From Paenibacillus sp. ACRRX (lineage in GTDB: Bacteria > Bacillota > Bacilli > Paenibacillales > Paenibacillaceae), in contig NZ_JAKRNK010000005.1 of assembly GCF_022346885.1 (NCBI RefSeq), positions 124,001-188,000 on the forward strand: a DNA stretch of 64,000 bases. The letters are read 5' to 3'. Below the pieces are notes generated by a model. The model saw only the letters and a program-made list of their open reading frames with translations. It ran no database searches and had not been told where the DNA came from. The translations under genes and the position numbers were made by a program. Positions 34,257 to 44,383 of the stretch are shown here, in pieces. Position 1 is the stretch's first letter. Each line of letters opens with the position of its first letter.

Positions 34257-34493
34257 TTACCCCACATTACCCATATATTTGCACAGAATATGTTTCATTT
34301 GTTCAATTGCCGAGTGTACTGTAACATCCTCTGCTTTCACTTGCTCCATTCGTTGGACAAATAACGCCAACTCGTTGGTTATGGCTGTATATCGCCCGTC
34401 ATGACAAGCTTGCGCATGCTCTCCAAGTTCTACCGATTGGCCAGCTTCCAACCGCTTGGCATCGCAAACGCTAGACGTTGTCTCTGTCCTCAT
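34257..34493 (-). CDS. Small protein between aminotransferase and sugar transferase
   Basis: 78 aa. The ATG follows the aminotransferase stop directly (TAGATG) and the stop is 5 nt before the next start, so it fills the gap exactly, which argues for a coupled real gene. The RBS is weak (GAGG 4 nt upstream). The sequence is mixed polar helix with Cys at residues 10, 30 and 71; I recognise no family. It could be an accessory to the sugar transferase or a chance frame. Confidence 0.5.
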   Translation of the reverse strand: MRTETTSSVCDAKRLEAGQSVELGEHAQACHDGRYTAITNELALFVQRMEQVKAEDVTVHSAIEQMKHILCKYMGNVG

Positions 34494-35648
34494 CTACCTC
34501 GCCAGTGCATATAACATCGACTGTATGCCCTCGATTACTCGTTCTTGCTGGCTCTCCGTCAAGTTAGAACCTGAAGGTAAACATATGCCATGTCTAAAGA
34601 GTCGATCGCTGACACTTGTACCTTCCTCATGCTCATAATAGTCCGTGCCTTTGAACAACGGCTGCAAATGCATCGGCTTCCATACCGGCCGGCATTCGAT
34701 ATTTAGCTGTGCCATATGATCCACCACTTCATGGGCGGTTATTCCATACACGTCTGGTTCCAAGGTCAAGGCTGTCAACCATCTCGTAGACATGCCGAAT
34801 GCTGCTTCTGGCATCATAACGATACCTTCCATAGGCGATAAATGCGCTTCATACCGAGCAAATATTTGCCTTCTTGCCTCCACTTTCTGCGATAGTACAG
34901 CCAGTTGTCCTACTCCAATTGCCGCCAGCACATTGCTAAGTCGATAATTGTATCCCATGACAGAATGCTCATAATGTCTTGCAGCATCTCGTGCTTGGGT
35001 CGCCCAATAACGCGCTTTCTCCAATGCCGGCAGATCATTTGATAGTAACGCTCCGCCACCCGAAGTCGTAATAATTTTGTTTCCATTAAAAGAGTAGATA
35101 CCGAACTTGCCTATCGCGCCGCTCATCGTATGTTTGTATGTTGCGCCGAGCGATTCAGCGGCATCCTCAACAATGGGTACGCCATATCGCTCGCAGACGG
35201 CAACGATCGGGTCCATATCCGCATTTTGCCCGTACAAGTGAACGACAACCACAGCTCGTGGCAGCTTTCCTCTCCGTGCGGCATCTTCGAATGCACGTTC
35301 CAATGCTTGAGGCGACATGTTCCAAGTATCAGGCTCCGAGTCAATAAATACCGGTTCAGCCCCGACATACAAGATCGGATTTGCACTCGCTACAAACGTC
35401 AGAGTCGAGCAAAATACTCGATCTCCTGGACCGATGTCGAGCAGCCGCAAAGCAAGATGAATAGCAGCGGTGCCGGAGCTTAAAGCTACTGCACCCGCAC
35501 AGCCTGCCTTGCTGGCTAATTCACGTTCAAATTGGTCCACCATAGGCCCAAGCGGTGCAATCCAGTTGCTGTCGAATACAGAGGCCACATACAGCTGTTC
35601 CTCCCCGCCCATATGCGGCGGGGATAAATAAATTCGTTCTTGATTCAT
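34494..35648 (-). CDS. DegT/DnrJ/EryC1/StrS aminotransferase (PglE/EpsN-like)
   Basis: 384 aa from ATG 35648; a GTG at 35657 is the longer alternative. PLP-dependent sugar aminotransferase: ALSSGTAAIHLALRLL (phosphate-binding), VVHLYGQNADMD, VEDAAESLGA with the ring-stacking Asp, and the Schiff-base Lys in FNGNKIITTSGGGAL. C-terminal YNYRLSNVLAAIGVGQL. Such enzymes convert UDP-4-keto-6-deoxy-sugars to 4-amino sugars. With the PglF-like dehydratase (47238) and PglD-like acetyltransferase next to it, it completes a UDP-bacillosamine-type route. Confidence 0.93.
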   Translation of the reverse strand: MNQERIYLSPPHMGGEEQLYVASVFDSNWIAPLGPMVDQFERELASKAGCAGAVALSSGTAAIHLALRLLDIGPGDRVFCSTLTFVASANPILYVGAEPVFIDSEPDTWNMSPQALERAFEDAARRGKLPRAVVVVHLYGQNADMDPIVAVCERYGVPIVEDAAESLGATYKHTMSGAIGKFGIYSFNGNKIITTSGGGALLSNDLPALEKARYWATQARDAARHYEHSVMGYNYRLSNVLAAIGVGQLAVLSQKVEARRQIFARYEAHLSPMEGIVMMPEAAFGMSTRWLTALTLEPDVYGITAHEVVDHMAQLNIECRPVWKPMHLQPLFKGTDYYEHEEGTSVSDRLFRHGICLPSGSNLTESQQERVIEGIQSMLYALAR

Positions 35649-35657
35649 CACTTGCAC

Positions 35658-36329
35658 CTACCTACTGTTATGAATGATGTTATGATACTTGATTGGCTTG
35701 GCAGGAACACCAACAGCCGTACAGAAAGGTGGCAGAGAACGTGTGACGACTGCGCCTGCGCCAACGATTGTGTTCTCGCCTATCGTGTTCATCGGAATCA
35801 CTACAGCATTGGAGCCGATATCACATCCGCTTTCTAACAATACATGACCTGAGATCCGTGCACCTGGCAGTATCGTTACACAAGTCCTTAACGTAGAGTC
35901 ATGCCCGATCGAGGCACCATAGTTGATAATGACGTGTTTATCCAGCTTCACGTTTGTCGATACAATCGTATGCGCGCATACGATTGCTCCTTCGCTAATA
36001 TCCGCATCCTCTGCTATAACGGAGGTTGGATGAATAATCGTGGCATAGCGGGGAGCCAATCCTGTTCGTTCAATGCGATCAAGCGTGCTTCTCCGTACGA
36101 GAGAACTGCCGATGGCGCATACGACATAGACATCGCGAATGGCCTCTTTGGTTAACCATTTCAGCGAGCCCACTACCGGAATATCGTTTAGCTTCATCCC
36201 GTGTATGTCCTCGTTATCGTCGACATAACCGATCAGCTTCCAGGTATCCTGGATACGATTAATATCCCGGACGCACTGCGCGACTTCCCTGCCTTGGCCG
36301 CCGGCACCTATAATGATTAATGGGTTCAT
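35658..36329 (-). CDS. NeuD/PglD-type sugar O/N-acyltransferase
   Basis: 223 aa. N-terminal Rossmann-like PglB/PglD domain (PLIIIGAGGQGREVAQCV) and a C-terminal left-handed beta-helix of hexapeptide repeats (TSVIAEDADISEGAIVCAH, ISGHVLLESGCDIGSNAVVIP, GENTIVGAGAVVTRSLPP). It transfers acetyl from acetyl-CoA to the 4-amino group made by the PglE-like enzyme next door. It is equivalent to EpsM in the B. subtilis eps operon. The stop lies 9 nt before the aminotransferase ATG. Confidence 0.93.
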   Translation of the reverse strand: MNPLIIIGAGGQGREVAQCVRDINRIQDTWKLIGYVDDNEDIHGMKLNDIPVVGSLKWLTKEAIRDVYVVCAIGSSLVRRSTLDRIERTGLAPRYATIIHPTSVIAEDADISEGAIVCAHTIVSTNVKLDKHVIINYGASIGHDSTLRTCVTILPGARISGHVLLESGCDIGSNAVVIPMNTIGENTIVGAGAVVTRSLPPFCTAVGVPAKPIKYHNIIHNSR

Positions 36330-36360
36330 ATTTCATTGTTCCTTCTTATTTCAGTATCGT

Positions 36361-37704
36361 CTACATCGTCACCTGGACTTTCTCTTGAGCAAAGGATGGA
36401 ATAAGCTCGCGCCCGATAGAGTCATAATAGAAACCTGACTTATGCATGTCTTCCAAAGGCCAGCAATTGCGACCGTCGATAAGGATGGGAGCTGCCATTG
36501 CGCTCCTGATCATCTGCCAATCTGCCTTGACAATCGTCTCCCACTCCGTCAACACGATACACGCGTCGCACTGCTCCACTGCTTCGTATACCGATTCACA
36601 ATAGGTAACGGAATCACCAAGGTGCTTGCGTGCTTCTTCAGCTGCAATCGGATCATACACCCTGACGTTTGCCCCAAGTCGAGTCATGATCGGAACGACC
36701 GTTAAAGAAGGAGCATCACGCATATCGTCTGTATTGGGCTTAAACGATAGTCCTAACACGGCGATTCGCTTCCCCTTAACATCACCTAAAGCCTTGTTCA
36801 GCTTCTCGATGACCAGCAGTCGCTGCCGTTCATTCGTTTCAATCACGGCATCCAACAACAAGAAGTCGTACCCTTGCTCACGGGCCATGTACTGAAGCGC
36901 ATAAGTATCTTTTGGGAAGCAGGAGCCGCCATACCCGATGCCTGCTTGCAGAAACCGATGTCCGATCCGGCCATCAAGCCCCATGCCGTGTGCAACCTCT
37001 TCCACATCCGCCCCCAAGCGCTCGCACAGGTTGGCTATCGCGTTAATAAACGATATTTTAGTCGCTAGAAACGTGTTTGAAGCATATTTAATCATCTCCG
37101 CGCTCTCCAGCGTTGTCTTCACCATCACAGAGCCAAAGGGTTCATATATTTCAGCCACAGCATCAGCCGCTGACGGCTGTGTTGCGCCAATGACTACACG
37201 CTCCATGTTTAAAGAGTCATAGACCGCCGAACCCTCACGAAGAAACTCCGGATTGGATACGACATCAAAGCGCGCATGAGGAGCTTCTTCCCGAATCCAC
37301 TGCTCCAGCTTCCGCCCCGTACCTACGGGTACCGTACTTTTGGTGACTACAATTTTATATGCATTGATCGCTTTGCCAATCATGCGGGCGGCACTCTGAA
37401 TATAAGTCATATCCGCTTCACCGGATTCCGACATAGGTGTTCCAACTGCAATAAAGATAAATTCAGATTGCTGCACGGCTTCTTCAATATTTGTCGTAAA
37501 GTGAAGTCTGCCCTGTCGCATATTTTCGCTTACAAGCACATCTAATCCCGGCTCATATATAGTAATATCAGCCTGACGAAGGCGCTCAATCTTGCCATGG
37601 TCCACATCGCAGCAAGTGACGTCATGCCCGGCATGTGCAAAGCTGGTTCCCGAGACAAGTCCAACATACCCGGTGCCAATAACTGCAATTTTGCGTTCAC
37701 TCAT
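36361..37704 (-). CDS. ugd: UDP-glucose 6-dehydrogenase
   Basis: 447 aa. NAD site [19 protein letters not shown] at the N-terminus, [24 protein letters not shown], then the catalytic Cys in [16 protein letters not shown] (residue about 260). The C-terminal UDP-binding part has [18 protein letters not shown]. Oxidises UDP-glucose to UDP-glucuronate in two steps. The start overlaps the galU stop by 4 nt, so the two act as a unit: GalU supplies UDP-glucose, Ugd makes UDP-GlcA, and the epimerase at 40914 can convert it to UDP-GalA. Confidence 0.95.
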   Translation of the reverse strand: MSERKIAVIGTGYVGLVSGTSFAHAGHDVTCCDVDHGKIERLRQADITIYEPGLDVLVSENMRQGRLHFTTNIEEAVQQSEFIFIAVGTPMSESGEADMTYIQSAARMIGKAINAYKIVVTKSTVPVGTGRKLEQWIREEAPHARFDVVSNPEFLREGSAVYDSLNMERVVIGATQPSAADAVAEIYEPFGSVMVKTTLESAEMIKYASNTFLATKISFINAIANLCERLGADVEEVAHGMGLDGRIGHRFLQAGIGYGGSCFPKDTYALQYMAREQGYDFLLLDAVIETNERQRLLVIEKLNKALGDVKGKRIAVLGLSFKPNTDDMRDAPSLTVVPIMTRLGANVRVYDPIAAEEARKHLGDSVTYCESVYEAVEQCDACIVLTEWETIVKADWQMIRSAMAAPILIDGRNCWPLEDMHKSGFYYDSIGRELIPSFAQEKVQVTM

Positions 37705-38651
37705 CTGCTTGTTCCTCCTGCTGCGGCTGAAGGAACCTGAACCTCTTGAACCTCTGTCGGAATAAAGGAAGAAACGGTAATACGCTCAAGCGTATCGCCC
37801 AGATAAGCAATCATCGCGTCTCTAAGCTCATCCCGCTGCAGCGAGAAATCGATCGTCGCCTTCAAGAAGCCCAATTTGTCCCCGACGTCATAACGAATTC
37901 CTGCAAATTGGTAAGCAAGCACAGCTTGATGTTCATTGAGACGGCGTATTGCATCCGTTAGTTGAATTTCACCACCAGCTCCTGGAGCCTGTGTTTCCAA
38001 TGCTTCAAATATTTCCGGTCTCAGCACATATCTGCCCATAATAGCAAAGTTCGAATCTACCTGCCCTGGCTGCGGCTTCTCGATGAGAGATCGCGTATTA
38101 AGCACGTTTCCTTCGCCAGGGTTGTCATAAGGTTCAATAATGCCGTACTTGTTAACGTCCGCATCAGGCACCCACTGTACACCGACAACCGAACTGTGAT
38201 AACGATCGTATACGTCGATTAATTGTTTCGTACATGGAACTTGCGACTGCACAATATCATCACCAAGCAGCACTGCAAATGGCTCATTGCCGATAAACGA
38301 GCGTGCGCATAAGATAGCATGGCCGAGCCCCTTTGGTTCCTGCTGACGAATATAGTGAATGTTCGCCAAATTCGAGATGCCGCGTATTTCCGCTAATGCT
38401 TCATACTTCCCAGCAGCAGCCAAGCTTTCTTCCAATTCGAACGATTTATCGAAATGATCCTCAATTGCACGTTTGCCGCGTCCACTTATAATTAAAATAT
38501 CTTCAATGCCGGAGGCTATCGCTTCCTCGACAATATATTGAATGGCCGGTTTATCCACGATGGGGAGCATTTCCTTAGGCTGAGCCTTGGTGGCTGGCAA
38601 GAAGCGTGTGCCTAGACCTGCAGCCGGTATTATCGCTTTGCGTATCGTCAT
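37701..38651 (-). CDS. galU: UTP-glucose-1-phosphate uridylyltransferase
   Basis: 316 aa. Nucleotidyltransferase signature [20 protein letters not shown] at the N-terminus, [41 protein letters not shown] with the metal Asp, and a C-terminal GEIQLTDAI with [14 protein letters not shown]. Makes UDP-glucose from UTP and Glc-1-P. GGAGG stands upstream of the ATG. Same strand as the two epimerase genes upstream; 4-nt overlap with ugd. Confidence 0.95.
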   Translation of the reverse strand: MTIRKAIIPAAGLGTRFLPATKAQPKEMLPIVDKPAIQYIVEEAIASGIEDILIISGRGKRAIEDHFDKSFELEESLAAAGKYEALAEIRGISNLANIHYIRQQEPKGLGHAILCARSFIGNEPFAVLLGDDIVQSQVPCTKQLIDVYDRYHSSVVGVQWVPDADVNKYGIIEPYDNPGEGNVLNTRSLIEKPQPGQVDSNFAIMGRYVLRPEIFEALETQAPGAGGEIQLTDAIRRLNEHQAVLAYQFAGIRYDVGDKLGFLKATIDFSLQRDELRDAMIAYLGDTLERITVSSFIPTEVQEVQVPSAAAGGTSR

Positions 38652-38738
38652 TTTAACGCCTCCGTCTGTAATTCTACGTGTAGTGCTCTCTAACTATCGT
38701 CCTGTGAGGACATCACATCTCATTGCCAAGCCCTGTTG

Positions 38739-39674
38739 TCACTCTGTCACCTGTGCTGTCATCGTTTCCTTCGCATATGCATACGCCGCAGTCAATCCGC
38801 TGTTCAGATCAATACTCGGCTCCCAGCCAAGGCGTTCTCTCGCCTGGGTATTGCTTAAATAGCTGTGCTCGATGTCACCTGGACGCTGCTGGCCGAACAC
38901 GGGAGCAGCTGCCCCTGTTATGTTCTGAAGGTATCCGTACAAGTCGGACACACTCGTCGGCTGACAAGTGCTGATGTTCACCGTATGGTTTCCACCTGCT
39001 TCAAGCGCAAGCAGATTGGCACGCGCTACATCTTTGACATGAACAAAGTCGCGTGTTTGTGTGCCGTCTCCATAAATAACGGACGACCGATTGCTCAACA
39101 TATTGTCAACGAAGATAGAGACCACTCCACCTTCGCCCTTCGGAATTTGACGCTCCCCATAGACGTTGGCATACCGCAGTATCGTATAGCTTAAGCTAGG
39201 GCACTGCTCGTGCTTTAAGCGGATATAGTGTTCAGGTGTATATTTGGACACACCGTATGCAGACATCGGCAGGATGGGGTGCTGCTCGTCTACGGCCAAA
39301 TAATGCGGATTGCCGTATACAGCGGCTGAGGATGAATAGACTATTTTGCTGACTCCGTACTTTGCACAGCAATCAAGGACTTGGAGTGAGCCCAAGATGT
39401 TGACATCCGCGTCAAATCTCATATCTTGCTGTGAGCGCTGGACATCGATTTGGGCAGCAAGATGAATGACTGCCTCCGGCTGTTCTCGCTCGAATACCGT
39501 CATTAACTGCGGCGAGGTGATTGACATTGAATATCTGACCGCTGAATCTGGCGTATGGCGCCAGTCCCCTGAACTGCCGTCATCCACAATAGCAACCTGA
39601 TGGCGTGCTGCGATCAGTTGATCAACAACATGCGAGCCAATAAATCCTGCTCCCCCTGTAACGACAACTTTCAT
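38739..39674 (-). CDS. NAD-dependent UDP-sugar epimerase (GalE-like)
   Basis: 311 aa extended short-chain dehydrogenase. VVVTGGAGFIGSHVVDQLI at the N-terminus, VIHLAAQIDVQRS, YSSSAAVYGNP and Tyr-Lys in SAYGVSKYTPEHYI. C-terminal RDFVHVKDVARANLLAL. This is the family of UDP-glucose/UDP-GlcNAc 4-epimerases. Exact substrate is not resolved. The start overlaps the stop of the upstream glycosyltransferase by 4 nt (ATGA). Confidence 0.9.
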   Translation of the reverse strand: MKVVVTGGAGFIGSHVVDQLIAARHQVAIVDDGSSGDWRHTPDSAVRYSMSITSPQLMTVFEREQPEAVIHLAAQIDVQRSQQDMRFDADVNILGSLQVLDCCAKYGVSKIVYSSSAAVYGNPHYLAVDEQHPILPMSAYGVSKYTPEHYIRLKHEQCPSLSYTILRYANVYGERQIPKGEGGVVSIFVDNMLSNRSSVIYGDGTQTRDFVHVKDVARANLLALEAGGNHTVNISTCQPTSVSDLYGYLQNITGAAAPVFGQQRPGDIEHSYLSNTQARERLGWEPSIDLNSGLTAAYAYAKETMTAQVTE

Positions 39675-40927
39675 AGGGTTTCCTCCCGTTGTTTTGGCTT
39701 GTTGTAAGCTTCACCACTTACAGCAGTCGAAGTATTAGAAGCACCAGACCTTAAATACAAGCGCTCGTACACTTGCCCAAAAGCTTGAATCACATCATAG
39801 GGGTGAAAGTCGCGGACAACACGACGTTTGCCGTTGTCTCCAAGCTTCTTCCCTTCTTCCCTATGCAGAGCAATATATTTCATCTGTGCGCATAAGCCAG
39901 ACGCATCTCCAGCTTCAATCATGAGTCCGGTTTGACCATCAATAACGGTATCCATCAATCCGGTAGACCGCGCGACGATCACAGGCTTGCCTGCGGCAGA
40001 CGCTTCCAGCACTACATTGCCAAGCCCTTCCCGATAGGAAGGCAGTACCAGACAATCCAATGCTGCATAATAGAGGGGCAATTCATGTTGATAGCCAGCC
40101 TCGATAATATGTGAATCTGCCTCAATCGTTTGCTTTGTCAGTTCCGTGATCGGGTCTGCTTGTTCTCTCGCACCGACAAGCAGAAGTCGAACATTCGGCA
40201 GTTGAGCCTTAGCCAGTTGGAACGCTTCGACGAGTGTGTCCACACCCTTATCCCTTGTCATGCGGCCGACAAAACCAAACAATGTCGCCTCACGCGGTAC
40301 GCCCAGTCGAAGTCGAAGCTCCTCGGCTTTAGCAGCTAAATCAGGTGTTACCTCATAACGTTCAGCCATGATGCCTTTGCAGCTGCCGTTGTGAGGGACA
40401 GTTACCTTTCTTGCAGCACATATACGAAGCGATGCCAATTTACGCCTAAGGCTGTCGCTTACCGCTATAACTTCATGCGCATTAGCAGCGGCAATACGCT
40501 CGGTCCAAGTTAGCAAGCGTCTCTTCCAACCGGACAATGTCTCAAGCCGCAGCCCGTGACACGTATACACCCTCGTCGGCACACCGCATATACGCGCCGC
40601 GAGGCCAACGATAAGCCCAGCCTTTGGCGTACCTGCGTTGACGATGTCCGGCTTGATGTCACGAATGAGCTTAATCGCCTTCCATAAGCTTTTTATATCC
40701 TCCAGCGGAGACATCTCCCTATTCATCCGGAGCTCCCTAAATGCAGCGCCTTCCAACGCTTCATCAGCAGGTCGACTGCTGCATACAACGGTCACCTCAT
40801 ACTGGCGGTCACGAAGATATTGAATCTGCTGCTCAAAAAAAGAGACGCTCTCCTGCACGGTAACAGCCAGCAGGATACGTCTCTTTTGTGTATATTCAGC
40901 TTCTTGTGCTCGTTTACTTGCCGGCAT
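39671..40927 (-). CDS. Glycosyltransferase family 4
   Basis: 418 aa GT-B glycosyltransferase. N-terminal Glyco_trans_4-like part (ILLAVTVQESVSFFEQQIQYL, IVNAGTPKAGLIVGLAA, TCHGLRLETLSGWK) and C-terminal GT1 domain (FGFVGRMTRDKGVDTLVEAF, LLLVGAREQADP). The late motif is LPSYREGLGNVVLEASAAGK, with the EX7E-type Glu. Resembles EpsD. Starts at ATG with GAGGTGATGG upstream. Overlaps the previous gene's end by 14 nt, so it is tightly coupled. Confidence 0.9.
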   Translation of the reverse strand: MPASKRAQEAEYTQKRRILLAVTVQESVSFFEQQIQYLRDRQYEVTVVCSSRPADEALEGAAFRELRMNREMSPLEDIKSLWKAIKLIRDIKPDIVNAGTPKAGLIVGLAARICGVPTRVYTCHGLRLETLSGWKRRLLTWTERIAAANAHEVIAVSDSLRRKLASLRICAARKVTVPHNGSCKGIMAERYEVTPDLAAKAEELRLRLGVPREATLFGFVGRMTRDKGVDTLVEAFQLAKAQLPNVRLLLVGAREQADPITELTKQTIEADSHIIEAGYQHELPLYYAALDCLVLPSYREGLGNVVLEASAAGKPVIVARSTGLMDTVIDGQTGLMIEAGDASGLCAQMKYIALHREEGKKLGDNGKRRVVRDFHPYDVIQAFGQVYERLYLRSGASNTSTAVSGEAYNKPKQREETL

Positions 40928-41954
40928 AGCCCATCACCTCTGCGACCGACACGGATGACTGCTCCGTTCCCCTCTCCCTTGCTTCCCGGTAAGGTATATA
41001 CCATTCACAGAACTTTCTTAGCCCTTCTTCAATTGAAGTCACAGGTCTATAGTCGATATCCCGTTGAAGCGCGTCAATATCGGCGTAGGTAACTTCTACA
41101 TCTCCAGGCTGCATTTCTTTCATTCGAATATTAGCTTGGACACCTAGATTCTGTTCAAGCAAACGAATAAACGTCATCAGCTTCACCGGCTGGTTATTGC
41201 CAATGTTGTATACGCGATACGGGGGTTCTTCGCCATCACGAACCGGCGCTTTGGGAACTAGTCGCATAATTCCCTCTACAATGTCATCGATATAAGTGAA
41301 GTCTCTCATCATCTCACCGTTGTTAAATACATCAATCGGCTGCCCAGACATCATCCGCTCAGCAAATGAAAAATAAGCCATATCCGGTCTTCCACATGGT
41401 CCGTATACTGTAAAGAATCGAAGTCCTGTTGTCGGCAGATCGTATAAATGACTATAGGTATAGGCCATCAGCTCATTTGACTTTTTAGTTGCCGCATATA
41501 AGCTTACGGGCCGATCCACTCTGTCCTCAACCGAAAATGGCACCTTCTTGTTCGCCCCGTACACCGAGCTTGAGGAAGCGTACAGCAAATGCTTCACCTC
41601 ATGTGTTCTGCATGCTTCCAACATATTAACAGTCGCTACAACGTTGGACTGGATGTATGCATGAGGGTTAATGAGACTGTAACGAACACCCGCTTGCGCT
41701 GCTAAATGAATAACAACATCCGGCTTCGTATTTTCCATTAGCGCCATAATCTCGGATGCATTTTCCAACTGCATGCGATGAAATGAAAATGAAGGGTATT
41801 TACTTACAAGTTCGGCAAGTCGCATTTCCTTCAATTGAACATCATAATAATCATTTATACAGTCAATTCCCGTAACCTGATGGCCTTCACGCAAACATCT
41901 GTCCGCGGTGTAAGAACCAATGAACCCTGCAGCTCCTGTTATCCAAATCTTCAT
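40914..41954 (-). CDS. UDP-glucuronate 4-epimerase-like protein
   Basis: 346 aa from ATG 41954, which overlaps the upstream stop (ATGA) and has GGAAGG next to it. KIWITGAAGFIGSYTADRC at the N-terminus, GIDCINDYYDVQLKEMRL (typical of LpsL/Cap1J-type GlcA epimerases), VIHLAAQAGVRYSL, YASSSSVYG, Tyr-Lys in SLYAATKKSNELM and FFTVYGPCGRPDMAYFSF. It interconverts UDP-GlcA and UDP-GalA. Ugd in the same operon supplies the substrate. Confidence 0.92.
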   Translation of the reverse strand: MKIWITGAAGFIGSYTADRCLREGHQVTGIDCINDYYDVQLKEMRLAELVSKYPSFSFHRMQLENASEIMALMENTKPDVVIHLAAQAGVRYSLINPHAYIQSNVVATVNMLEACRTHEVKHLLYASSSSVYGANKKVPFSVEDRVDRPVSLYAATKKSNELMAYTYSHLYDLPTTGLRFFTVYGPCGRPDMAYFSFAERMMSGQPIDVFNNGEMMRDFTYIDDIVEGIMRLVPKAPVRDGEEPPYRVYNIGNNQPVKLMTFIRLLEQNLGVQANIRMKEMQPGDVEVTYADIDALQRDIDYRPVTSIEEGLRKFCEWYIPYREARERGTEQSSVSVAEVMGYAGK

Positions 41955-43177
41955 CCTTCCACCAACTTTGCAACGGATATACGCGATTGTTGACGAACAT
42001 CTTGAGCAAACGATTCCCAAAATGCAGTACGTCGCGCGTTTAATACCTCATTCGAATATTGTCCGGCTTCCTCATAATTCTTCACGGCAGCCTCCTGCAT
42101 GAGCTCTGGACTTGCGGCCAACAAACGGATCTTATCGGCGAGCTCTGCCCAGTTTCCTTTAGGCGTAATCCACTGTTCCGGCAGCAATTCGGGTATCCCC
42201 CCTGCTGTCGAGCCTATGCTTGGCAGCGCTCTGCTCATCGCTTCAATCAATGCTCGTGGCAGGCCTTCCTGAAAGCTTGGCTGCATGTACATATCGAGCT
42301 TATCCAGCCACTTCTGTACTTCTGTCCCGCTCGGAACCGGGTCATGGAACACTATACGATCTGACACGCCTAGCTGATCTGCATAGCGACGCCACCTCGA
42401 TTGATCTCCTTCGCCCAATACGTGAAAAGATACATTTAAGTCTTTTAATTGCGCAATAGCTTGAATAGCTATATCTACACCCTTGTACTTGGAAGCAAGC
42501 GATCCAACCAGGCCAATACGCAGTTCAGCCGCTTCCCCCGATACCGTATACCGTTGCTTTATTCGCTCCAGTCGATCACGAAGCACCTCTCTCGGTGCGG
42601 AACCGACTTCTACGTTGGAGCAATGAATCGTACGACCTTTTGTAGGATAATGTCCTTGTAAAAACGACCGTGTCACATATAGTGCATAAGAAGCTTGTTT
42701 GACCAACCGTTTCGTACGCAGCGTCATGATAGGGGCATATACTTTGCCCTGCCAAGTTCCATAGTTCCACAGCGCATCCCAGGCATGACCAACTACCTCT
42801 ACTGCCCATGGTTTGCCCATCCGTTTCGCAACACGAATCGCTTCTGCTCCAATCTCACTTGGCAAGCGTGCGATCAGTGCATCCGCCCCCTCAAGCTGCT
42901 TTCGAATAATAGCTTGAGCTTGCTTGCGGTTCGTTAATTGAGCGATTGGATTGCTCAAATTGGGTACAGCCTGGAATGTTATGTTGGGACCGCTCGACAA
43001 CTTGCGGTTGACAGGCTCTTGTTCTGGTCCCAGCTCAATGATACGAGTAACTACCGTTAATTCTGAACAAGCCTGCAAATAGCGCTTCCATACGTTGTAA
43101 TCAAAGTAGTTATGGTAAACCTCATTTGAGCCATGTGTCTGTTCCACTTGTACATCATAAGCAAATACAAATTTCAT
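41951..43177 (-). CDS. Glycosyltransferase family 4
   Basis: 408 aa. N-terminal acceptor part (MKFVFAYDVQVEQTHGSNEV), VEVVGHAWDALWNYGTWQGK, then GT1 donor part: RIGLVGSLASKYKGVDIAIQ, FHVLGEGDQSRW and QPSFQEGLPRALIEAMSRAL, with SIGSTAGGIPELL. No membrane helices. It adds one residue of the repeat unit on the inner membrane face. ATG 43177 follows AGAGGCG. 4-nt overlap with each neighbour shows tight coupling. Confidence 0.9.
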   Translation of the reverse strand: MKFVFAYDVQVEQTHGSNEVYHNYFDYNVWKRYLQACSELTVVTRIIELGPEQEPVNRKLSSGPNITFQAVPNLSNPIAQLTNRKQAQAIIRKQLEGADALIARLPSEIGAEAIRVAKRMGKPWAVEVVGHAWDALWNYGTWQGKVYAPIMTLRTKRLVKQASYALYVTRSFLQGHYPTKGRTIHCSNVEVGSAPREVLRDRLERIKQRYTVSGEAAELRIGLVGSLASKYKGVDIAIQAIAQLKDLNVSFHVLGEGDQSRWRRYADQLGVSDRIVFHDPVPSGTEVQKWLDKLDMYMQPSFQEGLPRALIEAMSRALPSIGSTAGGIPELLPEQWITPKGNWAELADKIRLLAASPELMQEAAVKNYEEAGQYSNEVLNARRTAFWESFAQDVRQQSRISVAKLVEG

Positions 43178-44373
43178 CCTGTCGCGCCTCTCCTCTCTTG
43201 TTCACGGTGCTGGATTCCATGGCCGTCACTCGCCAACAACTCATCGATTAATGCTTCATATTGGCCTGACGCATGTTCCGCAGTGAACCTCAGATCCGGC
43301 TCTAGACTTGTGGCAGCTGCGTCTATGCGCAAAGCCTGCAATTGCTGCCGGATTGCCTGTGTCATGGCCTCCACATCACCGCATGGTACGGTTACAGCAC
43401 CCTTGACACCAGCGAGTACTTCCGTAGTTCCTGTTGCTGTTAAAGTAGCGACTACTGGCGTACCACAAGCGATCGCTTCAATTAATGCGGTTGGCAGACC
43501 TTCCACGTCAGAACTTTGTACATAGAGGTCCGCACGCTTCAAATAAGGCAGCGGGTTAGCCGTGTAACCAGGAAGATCTACATATTGATCCGCTCCAAGC
43601 TCAGAACGAATGTGTTCTAGCCGCGTTCTGTCAGCTCCTTCACCGATCAGAATGACACGGATAGGCAGTCCAGATCGTCGCAGGCGGGCCGCCGCTTCGA
43701 TGACTAAGTCATAGCGCTTCTCAGAAGACAGCCTGCCGAGACTTACAATAACCGGTGCTGCTGATCCAGATTCTACAGCAGAAGCGCTGCTTTTCTCGTC
43801 ACAAAACCAAGGATGACGACACTCTTCATCTTTGCGATCATTAAATCCTTGATCGATAACCGCGTTGTAAATGACCCTAATACGGTCTTGAGGGATACGA
43901 AGCAAACGATGAATCTCATCGCCCATCGCCGCAGAGCAGCCGACAACAGCGTCTGCCCGCTTATAGCACAGGCGGCGCAGCGAATTGGTACCGGGTGGTC
44001 GCTTACGGCTGATCGCGCTATGCTCGCACACAATAACCGCGTAAGGCCGCTTGCACCAACGCTTCGCAGCAACAGCCATCACGTTGTTCTCCCACAGGTT
44101 CGCAATGACAACGTCTGGTTGAACCTTGTGCAGCGACCGGATCAGGCGCGGCAAGGCAAGTCTTAGCCTAGGTGCCCGCATCTCCGTCACCTGTACATAA
44201 GGCGGTACTTGCGCACAATATGGACCTTCGAAACGATTGACGATCAGATGAAGCTCGTACTTCTCTTTGTCCAAGCTGTTGAGGAGCATCGTCACAGCTC
44301 TTTCCGCTCCACCGCCAGCCATAGATGTGATCAAGACGGCTATACGAGGCTTGCGCATCTCCTGTTGCTTCAA
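43174..44373 (-). CDS. Glycosyltransferase family 4
   Basis: About 399 aa. TTG 44373 is favoured since GAGGTG lies 6 nt before it; GTG 44382 is in frame without an RBS. N-terminal IAVLITSMAGGGAERAVTML (the GGAE motif common in WaaG/EpsF-like enzymes), then IVSLGRLSSEKRYDLVIEAA, ILIGEGADRTRLE and VQSSDVEGLPTALIEAIACG with TPVVATLTATGTTEVL. Retaining GT-B glycosyltransferase for one step of the repeat unit. It follows the polymerase gene with no gap. Confidence 0.9.
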   Translation of the reverse strand: MKQQEMRKPRIAVLITSMAGGGAERAVTMLLNSLDKEKYELHLIVNRFEGPYCAQVPPYVQVTEMRAPRLRLALPRLIRSLHKVQPDVVIANLWENNVMAVAAKRWCKRPYAVIVCEHSAISRKRPPGTNSLRRLCYKRADAVVGCSAAMGDEIHRLLRIPQDRIRVIYNAVIDQGFNDRKDEECRHPWFCDEKSSASAVESGSAAPVIVSLGRLSSEKRYDLVIEAAARLRRSGLPIRVILIGEGADRTRLEHIRSELGADQYVDLPGYTANPLPYLKRADLYVQSSDVEGLPTALIEAIACGTPVVATLTATGTTEVLAGVKGAVTVPCGDVEAMTQAIRQQLQALRIDAAATSLEPDLRFTAEHASGQYEALIDELLASDGHGIQHREQERRGATG

Positions 44374-44383
44374 TTTTGTCACC

